DNA from: an uncultured Blastococcus sp.
Lineage (GTDB): Bacteria > Actinomycetota > Actinomycetes > Mycobacteriales > Antricoccaceae
Assembly (NCBI GenBank): GCA_946221975.1
Contig: CAMIGT010000029.1
Coordinates: 1-8,941 of the forward strand
Length of the DNA stretch: 8,941 bases
Direction: 5' to 3'
The notes beneath the pieces were generated by a model. That model had not been told where the DNA came from and did no database searches. It was given only the letters and a program-made list of their open reading frames with translations. Below are positions 1 through 4,576 of this stretch, in pieces (within the stretch, counting starts at the first letter, position 1; each line of letters starts with the position of its first letter). A program made the position numbers and the translations under genes.

Positions 1-707
1 TCGACTGCGAGGCCAAGGCCGTCATCACCTCCGACGGCGGCTACCGCCGCGGCTCGGCCTCGGCCCTGAAGCCCGCCGTCGACGAGGCGCGGGCCCGGCT
101 CGACGAGCTGGGTTACGAGGTGCTCGTCTTCCACGCGACCGGAGCGGGTGGCAAGGCGATGGAGGCGCTGGCCGCCGACGGGTTCCTCGCCGGCGTACTC
201 GACCTCACCACCACCGAGCTCGCGGACGACCTGATCGGCGGCGTGCTGTCGGCCGGACCCGACCGGCTCACTGCCGCCGGCGCCGCCGGGCTGCCGCAGG
301 TCGTCAGCGTCGGCGCGCTCGACATGTGCAACTTCGGACCGGAGGACACCGTGCCGGAGAAGTTCACCGGACGCGACTTCGTCGTCCACAACTCGACGGT
401 GACCTTGATGCGCACGACCACTGAGGAGAACGCCGAGCTCGGCCGGCGAATCGCGCAGAAGCTGTCCGCCGCGACCGGCCCCACCGAGGTGTGGCTTCCG
501 CTGCGCGGGGTATCGCTCATCGACGTAGAAGGCGGGCCGTTCTACGACCCGCAGGCCGATGGCGCGCTGTTCGATGCGATCCGGGTCGGGCTCGACGGCA
601 CCAACGTGACGACCGTCGAGCAAGACGCAGCGATCAACGACGAAGGGTTCGGCCGGCGCGCCGCCGAGCGACTGCACGAGCTGATCACGAAGGAGAACGA
701 TGGATAG
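1..707 (+). CDS. Tm-1-like ATP-binding (UPF0261) protein, C-terminal part
   Basis: The gene enters from the left edge in the frame starting at base 3 and gives 234 residues up to the TAG at 705-707. UPF0261 proteins are usually about 400 residues, so the N-terminal ATP-binding portion lies outside. Family-typical stretches are visible: [13 protein letters not shown] (fragment residues 42-54), [14 protein letters not shown] (64-77), [10 protein letters not shown] (104-113) and [11 protein letters not shown] (133-143). The family is named after the tomato Tm-1 virus-resistance protein, in which this domain is fused to a TIM barrel. Here the TIM barrel is the separate next gene, whose ATG lies inside this one (8-bp overlap), so the two are probably translationally coupled and may act together. 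The true substrate of the bacterial proteins is not something I can state. Confidence 0.9.
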   Translation, partial: DCEAKAVITSDGGYRRGSASALKPAVDEARARLDELGYEVLVFHATGAGGKAMEALAADGFLAGVLDLTTTELADDLIGGVLSAGPDRLTAAGAAGLPQVVSVGALDMCNFGPEDTVPEKFTGRDFVVHNSTVTLMRTTTEENAELGRRIAQKLSAATGPTEVWLPLRGVSLIDVEGGPFYDPQADGALFDAIRVGLDGTNVTTVEQDAAINDEGFGRRAAERLHELITKENDG

Positions 708-1530
708 GACCCAGGCACTCACCCGGTTTCGCGAGCAGGTCGCCGCAGGTACGCCGATCATCGGCGGCGGCGCCGGCACCGGGATCTCGGCCAAGTCCGC
801 CGAGGCCGGCGGCATCGACCTGCTGATCATCTACAACTCCGGCCGCTACCGGATGGCCGGGCGCGGCTCGCTCGCCGGGCTCATGCCCTACGGCGACGCC
901 AACGCGATCGTGCTCGAGATGGCCAACGAGGTGTTGCCCGTCGTGAAGGACACCCCGGTGCTCGCCGGCGTGTGCGGCACCGACCCCTTCCGGGTGATGG
1001 GTCGCTTCCTCGACGAGCTCAAGGAGGTCGGCTTCACCGGCGTGCAGAACTTCCCCACCGTCGGGCTGATCGACGGCACGTTCCGCGCGGGCCTGGAGGA
1101 GACCGGCATGGGTTACGACCTGGAGGTCGAGATGATCCGCCAGGCCCGCGAGCGCGACCTGCTGACCGCGCCGTACGTCTTCGACGTCGACTCGGCGGTC
1201 GCGATGACCGAGGCCGGCGCGGACATCCTGGTGCCGCACATGGGCCTGACCACCAAGGGCACGATCGGCGCGTCGAGCGCGGTCACTCTCGAGGAGTCGG
1301 TGGAGCTGATCCAGCAGCTGCGCGATGCGGCCGTCGCGGTCAATCCCGACGTACTCGTGCTATGCCACGGCGGCCCGATCGCCGAACCCGACGACGCGCA
1401 GTTTGTCCTGGAGCGCACCCAGGGCGTCGTCGGCTTCTTCGGTGCGTCATCGATCGAGCGCCTGCCGACCGAGGTGGCCATCAAGGACCAGACCGAGAAG
1501 TTCAAGTCGATCACCTTCGCGAAGGAGTGA
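700..1530 (+). CDS. Phosphoenolpyruvate hydrolase-family TIM-barrel protein
   Basis: This is an intact 276-residue protein of the family annotated as PEP hydrolase (formerly 'TIM-barrel signal transduction'), which corresponds to the C-terminal half of plant Tm-1. Conserved blocks are the glycine-rich N-terminus [11 protein letters not shown] (22-32), [20 protein letters not shown] (41-60) followed by [22 protein letters not shown] (117-129), a late-strand CHGGPI (222-227) and [14 protein letters not shown] (245-258). The start at 700 overlaps the end of the upstream UPF0261 gene by 8 bp. GAAGGAG-like purines at 688-697 serve as ribosome binding site. The cupin ATG follows 2 bp after the stop. 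The family resembles the PEP mutase/isocitrate lyase type of barrel, but catalytic activity is inferred from family naming, not seen. The pairing with UPF0261 is the strongest contextual evidence. Confidence 0.9.
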   Translation: MDRTQALTRFREQVAAGTPIIGGGAGTGISAKSAEAGGIDLLIIYNSGRYRMAGRGSLAGLMPYGDANAIVLEMANEVLPVVKDTPVLAGVCGTDPFRVMGRFLDELKEVGFTGVQNFPTVGLIDGTFRAGLEETGMGYDLEVEMIRQARERDLLTAPYVFDVDSAVAMTEAGADILVPHMGLTTKGTIGASSAVTLEESVELIQQLRDAAVAVNPDVLVLCHGGPIAEPDDAQFVLERTQGVVGFFGASSIERLPTEVAIKDQTEKFKSITFAKE

Positions 1531-1532
1531 GC

Positions 1533-1901
1533 ATGCACAGCAAGCCCAAGGATCTCGTCACCGACTCGTTCGAGTGGGGCTCGATCAAGTGGGGCGTCAG
1601 TCCCGACCTGGAAGCCGGCGCATCGCTGACGACCGGGGAGGTCGTCATCAACCCCACGAAAGGACACGACCGGCACAACCACCCCGACTCCGACGAGGTG
1701 CTCTACATCATCGAGGGTGAGGGCGTGCAGACCGTCGGCGACGAGCCGCCGACCGAGTCGGTAAAACGCAGCCTTCCGTTCGAGATCCCTTCGGCCAGCA
1801 ACATACCGAGATCCGGTTCGCTGAAGGGACTTTCGCCACGCGAGAGTTGCTGCACACGGTCGCTGTCGACATCGAACCCCACGACGGTGTGGCCGAGGTG
1901 A
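1533..1901 (+). pseudogene. Cupin-domain protein, 3'-truncated and fused to foreign sequence
   Basis: The start ATG is 2 bp after the PEP-hydrolase stop, with a good AAGGAG site at 1522-1527. Residues 1-75 look like a genuine single-domain cupin. The first cupin motif is complete: G44, then H48-N-H50, E55 and G62, the usual metal-binding arrangement. After GEGVQTVGDEPPTE the similarity stops. The second motif (the P-x-G...H...N block with the last metal histidine) is missing, and the frame runs through sequence that on the other strand encodes a sugar-nucleotide dehydrogenase, reaching a stop at 1899-1901. The encoded 122-residue product therefore has about 47 residues of out-of-context tail. 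It is probably not functional. Homology ends in the interval 1752-1762. The intact ancestor was presumably the third gene of the operon. Confidence 0.8.
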
Positions 1902-1960
1902 GCGAGGCAGGCGGCATGTGTCGCGCCGAGGTAGCCGGTGCCGATGACCGATACGTCCAT
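1757..1960 (-). pseudogene. UDP-glucose/GDP-mannose dehydrogenase, N-terminal fragment
   Basis: Reading leftward from the ATG at 1960, the first ~68 residues match the NAD-binding Rossmann start of UDP-glucose 6-dehydrogenase-type enzymes. MDVSVIGTGYLGATHAACLA gives the GxGYLG dinucleotide fingerprint, VVGFDVD gives the acidic residue ending strand 2, and RGESPFSEPDLGMLL and NGRLRFT are typical downstream blocks. Homology ends at codon 67-69 (around 1755-1762), exactly where the cupin coding sequence on the other strand begins. The rest of an enzyme of roughly 430 residues is absent, including the catalytic cysteine and UDP-binding domains. Such enzymes make nucleotide-sugar uronic acids for polysaccharides or glycosylated metabolites. 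An AGGGG site lies just upstream of the start. The frame stays open to 1703 but has no further similarity. It is certainly incomplete; its exact substrate class is open. Confidence 0.8.
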
Positions 1961-2066
1961 CGGCCCCTCATTCCCGAGGGGCGCGCGTTGTATGCGCCGC
2001 AGAACAAAGTCGGCCACTTCTGTCGCGAGACGTTTTAGAAGCGGCTCTTGCGGGAACCACTGCCGG
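1961..2066. promoter_or_regulatory. Divergent upstream region of the two truncated genes
   Basis: This 106-bp spacer separates the start of the dehydrogenase fragment (leftward) from the start of the carbamoyltransferase fragment (rightward), so it should contain promoters for both directions. It is less GC-rich than the neighbouring genes around 1985-2045. No convincing -35/-10 pair could be picked out by eye. If active here, the leftward promoter would read antisense into the cupin and PEP-hydrolase genes, and the rightward one would read through the catalase remnant toward the gene at 2756. This is inference from position only. Confidence 0.35.
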
Positions 2067-2340
2067 ATGAGGGTTCTGGGCGTCAATGCGCTGTTCCACG
2101 ATCCGGCCGCTGCGCTGGTCATCGACGGCCAGATTGTCGCGGCAGCGGAGGAAGAGCGCTTCAGCCGGCGCAAGCACGGCAAGCGACCCGTGCCGTTCGC
2201 GGCATGGGAGCTGCCGGAGCTGGCGATGCGGTGGTGCCTGGAGTACGCCGGTCTCCGGCCGTCGGACCTCGACGCGGTGGCGTACTCGTTCGACCCGGGG
2301 CTCAGCCGGGACGCGGCCGACCTCGGCTTGGACGACCCGC
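2067..2340 (+). pseudogene. Carbamoyltransferase (NodU/CmcH type), N-terminal fragment
   Basis: From the ATG at 2067 the first ~91 residues match the ASKHA-fold N-terminus of NodU/CmcH-type O-carbamoyltransferases. MRVLGVNALFHDPAAALVID gives the phosphate-loop-like strand with the conserved HD, GQIVAAAEEERFSRRKHGKR (21-40) contains the hallmark EEERF-x-R-x-KH, and VAYSFDPGL (71-79) is also typical. Homology ends near DLGLDDP (codon 91, base 2339). The frame then continues out of phase through catalase sequence to a stop at 2609. The full family is about 550-600 residues, so the catalytic carbamoyl-phosphate-handling C-terminal part is missing. The ribosome binding site is weak (CGGGAA at 2051-2056). 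Members carbamoylate sugars, Nod factors or antibiotics, which fits a link to the dehydrogenase next door. The fragment cannot be functional. Confidence 0.8.
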
Positions 2341-2736
2341 ATGGTCCCGCTGGTGATCGCGCCGCACGGCGGGCAGATCGACGGCATCCCGGTGCAGCGC
2401 ACGTTCTCGACCGCGCGCTCGGTCGAGTTCGACACGCTGCTGGTGCCCGCCAACCCCGCCCCTGCCGCCGATGCACTGGGAGTGCGCGATGCGAAGGCGG
2501 GAGCGCCCGACCCGGCATCGACCGACCCCCGTGTCGCATTACTGGTCAACGAGGCGTGGCGGCACGCCAAGGCCGTCGGCGGATGGGGTCCGGGTGCCGA
2601 GCTGCTTGAGACGCTCGGCTACAGCGGCTCGCCCGGTGTCGTCACCGGTGACTCGGCCGACGACGTTCTTACCCCGATCATCGCCCTGCTGGGCGCGCAC
2701 CGGGTCTGGGAGCGATTCCCCAGCGCGCTGAGCTAG
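2341..2736 (+). pseudogene. katE: Large-subunit catalase (KatE/HPII), orphan C-terminal domain
   Basis: The frame ending with TAG at 2734-2736 encodes ~131 residues matching the C-terminal DJ-1/PfpI-like (class I glutamine amidotransferase-fold) domain of HPII-type clade 2 catalases. Landmarks are PLVIAPHGGQIDG near the start, VEFDTLLVPA in the middle, VNEAWRHAKAVGGWG, then GVVTGDSADD and ALLGAHRVWERFP at the end. The last two correspond to the EADSAD and AAHRVW blocks of E. coli KatE as I remember that sequence. The whole heme-binding beta-barrel core (roughly the first 500-550 residues) is absent, replaced upstream by the carbamoyltransferase fragment in a different frame. No ribosome binding site precedes the in-frame ATG at 2341, so translation is doubtful. 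It shows that a full katE gene once stood here or stands at the true neighbouring locus. Confidence 0.85.
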
Positions 2737-2755
2737 TGGGAGGAAGGAACAGCTC

Positions 2756-3238
2756 GTGAACGACAAGGTCCTCAGCGGACACCTGCAGCACCATTGGACC
2801 GGGGCCTCGGGTGGTACGGCGATGTTCCGGCGGGTGGCCCGCACACATCCCGACCGAGCGACGGCGCAGGAGCTGTCGAAGATGGCCGAGGAGGTGGCCG
2901 CGGATCGTCGGTCGCTACGGCAGATCATGAGGTCCGTCGGTGTGCAGCCGTCGCGGCTGGGCGCGCTCACCGGGAAGGTCGCCGAGCGGCTCGGGCGGCT
3001 CAAGCCCAACGGCAGCCTGCTTCGCCGGTCGCCACTGACCGACGTGATCGAGCTGGAAGCGCTCCGCGCGGCGGTCGCGGCGAAGCTGTCCGGCTGGCAG
3101 GTGCTGCGTACATTGGCCGATCGCGACGATCGGCTCGATGCCGCGGTGCTCGACGAGCTGCAGGCGCGCGCGAAGGACCAGCAGGAGCGACTCGCCGCGC
3201 TGCACCTTCGGCTCGCAGCGGAGCGGGTGCAGAACTAA
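2756..3238 (+). CDS. All-helical actinobacterial protein of unknown function
   Basis: This is a 160-residue soluble protein starting at GTG 2756, chosen because a strong GGAGGAAGG site lies at 2738-2746 with normal spacing. It begins 19 bp after the catalase stop. The sequence looks entirely alpha-helical, rich in Arg, Leu and Ala, with no signal peptide or membrane segment. Recognisable blocks are LSKMAEEVAADRRSLRQIM (40-58), VGVQPSRLG (61-69), the basic KVAERLGRLKPNGSLLRRSP (74-93) and a C-terminal helix pair (100-155). I recall similar hypothetical proteins as widespread in actinobacteria, sometimes described as ferritin-like, but I see no clear diiron Glu/His set, so I do not assign a metal function. 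It was probably co-transcribed with the now-truncated katE, which hints at a stress link. A strong hairpin follows 29 bp after the stop. Confidence 0.75.
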   Translation: MNDKVLSGHLQHHWTGASGGTAMFRRVARTHPDRATAQELSKMAEEVAADRRSLRQIMRSVGVQPSRLGALTGKVAERLGRLKPNGSLLRRSPLTDVIELEALRAAVAAKLSGWQVLRTLADRDDRLDAAVLDELQARAKDQQERLAALHLRLAAERVQN

Positions 3239-3267
3239 GGAGCCGGTGCCGGACTAAGCGTTCCGAG

Positions 3268-3308
3268 TTGCCCCGGCGCACTGCGGCTACGCATGTGCGC
3301 CGGGGCAA
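3268..3308 (+). terminator. Strong hairpin terminator after the helical protein gene
   Basis: A perfect 14-bp inverted repeat has arms at 3268-3281 (TTGCCCCGGCGCAC) and 3295-3308 (GTGCGCCGGGGCAA), with a 13-base loop. It lies 29 bp downstream of the stop at 3238. There is no T-tract after it, which is common for actinobacterial terminators. Position and strength support transcription termination of the 2756 gene. A regulatory role for the following flavoprotein remnant is less likely. Confidence 0.75.
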
Positions 3309-3495
3309 TCGGGTACCTACCCGACATGAGCTCGTCCGCGCTCGTGTTGCATTGCACCCTCAAGCCCTCGCCGGCAGAGTCTTCGCCCGAGCCAATCGGC
3401 ACCCAGATCCGTGGGCTGGGCACGCAGGACGTCACCGGGGTGATCCTGCGCGTCGACCTCGGCGTGCGGTTCGGATTCTCGGCCGGCGAAGGAAA

Positions 3496-3586
3496 CGGCG
3501 ATGGCTGGCCCGACACCCACGCTCGGATGTTTGCCTCGGACAAGGTTGTCCTCGCGACTCCGATCGGGATGGGCCAGCCATCGCCG
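3496..3586. repeat. Perfect 16-bp inverted repeat inside the flavoprotein remnant
   Basis: The left arm 3496-3511 (CGGCGATGGCTGGCCC) is the exact reverse complement of the right arm 3571-3586 (GGGCCAGCCATCGCCG), with a 59-base spacer. It lies wholly inside the decayed flavoprotein frame, encoding GDGWP on the left and MGQPSP on the right. The GGGCCAG core recurs in the hairpin at 3633-3651. The repeat could be a chance quasi-palindrome perfected by templated repair, or a cruciform-forming or binding site. Directly seen; function unknown. Confidence 0.85.
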
Positions 3587-3632
3587 GTCTGCACGATGGT
3601 GCCCGAGCGGGCCCACCACGCGCCCGCCGGCC

Positions 3633-3651
3633 AGGGCCAGTCGCTGGCCCT
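3633..3651 (+). terminator. Compact hairpin before the MBL-fold gene
   Basis: AGGGCCAG-TCG-CTGGCCCT is a perfect 8-bp stem with a 3-base loop, located in the degenerate 3' end of the flavoprotein remnant and 56 bp upstream of the next start codon. It has no T-run. It may act as a transcription stop isolating the leaderless gene at 3707, or simply be structured pseudogene DNA. The sharing of GGGCCAG with the larger inverted repeat nearby is notable. Confidence 0.4.
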
Positions 3652-3694
3652 TCGCGGCCCGCAGGTGCGGCAGCAATAGGGCCTCGCGTCGTTC

Positions 3695-3700
3695 TAGAGT
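3695..3700 (+). promoter_or_regulatory. Probable -10 box of a leaderless promoter
   Basis: TAGAGT matches the actinobacterial TANNNT -10 pattern and ends exactly 6 bases before the ATG at 3707, the spacing expected when transcription starts at the A of the start codon. No Shine-Dalgarno sequence precedes that ATG, in agreement with leaderless translation. A -35 element is not evident. Confidence 0.5.
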
Positions 3701-3706
3701 GCTGCT

Positions 3707-4576
3707 ATGGCAGAAAGAATCGCGCTCGGCCGGCACACCACCATGCTCGGCGGCCCCGATCTCGGCAAGTACCCGTCCGGCAACCCGCTGCTGGTCGAGG
3801 GCCCCGACGCTCGGGTGCTGATCGACTCGGCCGTCGGCGTGGAGATCCTCGACACCGACCTCGTGCTCCTCAGCCACTTCCACGAAGACCACACGGTCGG
3901 CATCGGCGCACGTCCTGACCTGCCGGCCCAGATCCACCAGCGAGATGCGGCCGGCGTGCGGACGGTTGACGGATTCGCTGCCGCGTCGGGCTTTCCGGGC
4001 GAGGAGTACGCCCGCGAGCTCGCCGAGGTGTTCCACCATCGCGGCGTCGAGCAGGTGCAGCCGTTCGCCGACGACGCCGGCTGGGACCTGGGCGGCGGCG
4101 TACGCATCACCGCCGTACCGCTGCCCGGACACACCTCGGGGCACACCGGATTCCTGATCGAGCCGGACGGCGTCTTCTTCACCGCGGACGTCGACCTGTC
4201 GAGCTTCGGCCCGTTCTACGGCGACGTCGAGGCCTCGCTGACCGACACCCGCGAGTCCCTGGCCCGCTGCTCGCAGGTCGAGGCCGCGCACTACGCCACG
4301 TTCCATCACAAGCGGGTCATCGACGGACGCGACGAGTTCCTGCGACTGCTCGCGGCGTACGCCGACGTCCTCACCCGGCGGGAGCAGGCCGTGCTCGATC
4401 TGCTCACCGAGCCGCGCACCCTCGACGAGCTAGTTGGGCAGGGCGTGGTCTATCGGCCCGGCAAGGTCCCGGCGTACGCCGCCGAGTCCGAGCGACGCAT
4501 GGTCGCCCGGCACCTCGACGAACTTGTGCTCCGCGGCGCCGTCGCCCATGAGGACGAGCGCTACTCGCTGCGCTAG
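3707..4576 (+). CDS. MBL-fold metallo-hydrolase with C-terminal winged helix
   Basis: This is an intact 289-residue metallo-beta-lactamase-fold protein, probably cytosolic with no signal peptide. The HxHxDH zinc motif is HFHEDH at residues 57-62 (H57, H59, D61, H62). The next ligand is H142 in LPGHTSGHTGF, and the bridging aspartate is in FFTADVDL (D161 or D163). A final ligand is probably H200 or H201 in the ATFHHK segment. Residues about 220-289 (QAVLDLLTEPRTLDELV... through RRMVARHLDELVLRGAV) look like the small winged-helix domain seen after many beta-lactamase-like hydrolases (LACTB2-like). The start is fixed by the first ATG after a -10-like box; the gene seems leaderless. The substrate is unknown; thioester, lactone or nucleic-acid hydrolysis are all possible in this superfamily. 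Its stop directly abuts the stop of the convergent transporter gene. Confidence 0.9.
   Translation: MAERIALGRHTTMLGGPDLGKYPSGNPLLVEGPDARVLIDSAVGVEILDTDLVLLSHFHEDHTVGIGARPDLPAQIHQRDAAGVRTVDGFAAASGFPGEEYARELAEVFHHRGVEQVQPFADDAGWDLGGGVRITAVPLPGHTSGHTGFLIEPDGVFFTADVDLSSFGPFYGDVEASLTDTRESLARCSQVEAAHYATFHHKRVIDGRDEFLRLLAAYADVLTRREQAVLDLLTEPRTLDELVGQGVVYRPGKVPAYAAESERRMVARHLDELVLRGAVAHEDERYSLR

Larger units (their letters stand above)
1755..2340. other. Foreign block carrying two truncated divergent gene starts
   Basis: This ~580-bp block is bounded on the left by the abrupt end of cupin homology (1752-1762) and on the right by the abrupt start of catalase homology (about 2335-2345). Inside lies a self-consistent piece of another locus: the 5' end of a nucleotide-sugar dehydrogenase leftward, a 106-bp spacer, and the 5' end of a carbamoyltransferase rightward. 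That pairing is sensible for an exopolysaccharide or glycosylated-metabolite cluster and has no link to the flanking operon. No transposase, integrase, terminal repeats or clear target duplication are visible. GCCGACC occurs near both ends (1748-1754 and 2316-2322), but 7 bp is weak in GC-rich DNA. Illegitimate insertion or an assembly join are the two explanations. Confidence 0.7.
3326..3679 (+). pseudogene. Decayed flavodoxin / NADPH-dependent FMN reductase-like gene
   Basis: From the ATG at 3326 the translation MSSSALVLHCTLKPSPAESS matches the start of an actinobacterial flavodoxin-family/NADPH-dependent FMN reductase group of about 190-200 residues. Further family-like stretches are GDGWPD, KVVLATPIGMGQPSPVC and MVPER, which in intact members as I remember them read roughly DILVLATPIWMGQPSSVCK and VLER. 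The copy departs in several places: the tryptophan before MGQP is Gly, the helix after the flavin loop is scrambled, and after about residue 90 the sequence turns into a low-complexity tail ending at TAG 3677-3679. Only 117 residues are encoded. The remaining half of the Rossmann-like fold is gone, possibly by an internal deletion. No good ribosome binding site is seen. I judge it a pseudogene; a short expressed relic is possible. Confidence 0.6.

Noticed and set aside
1755..2340. Insertion sequence or integron cassette
   Set aside because: There is no transposase or integrase, no terminal inverted repeats, no attC-like fold and no convincing target duplication. The content is two ordinary gene starts.
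1703..2539. Minus-strand 278-codon open frame taken as one protein
   Set aside because: Only the part from 1960 leftward matches a protein family. The upstream part is antisense to the carbamoyltransferase and catalase fragments.
2067..2609. Carbamoyltransferase-catalase fusion protein
   Set aside because: The two fragments are in different reading frames. After codon ~91 the carbamoyltransferase frame gives only arginine-rich nonsense until a stop at 2609.
2794..3918. Plus-strand 374-codon open frame across three features
   Set aside because: The translation is low-complexity, Arg/Ala/Pro-rich, crosses a terminator-like hairpin, and shadows the 2756-3238 and 3707-4576 genes.
3317..4309. 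Long minus-strand open frame (330 codons) across the flavoprotein remnant and MBL gene
   Set aside because: It is a GC-driven shadow of the MBL gene: it has no domain motifs, no ribosome binding site, and it conflicts with a clear zinc-hydrolase frame.
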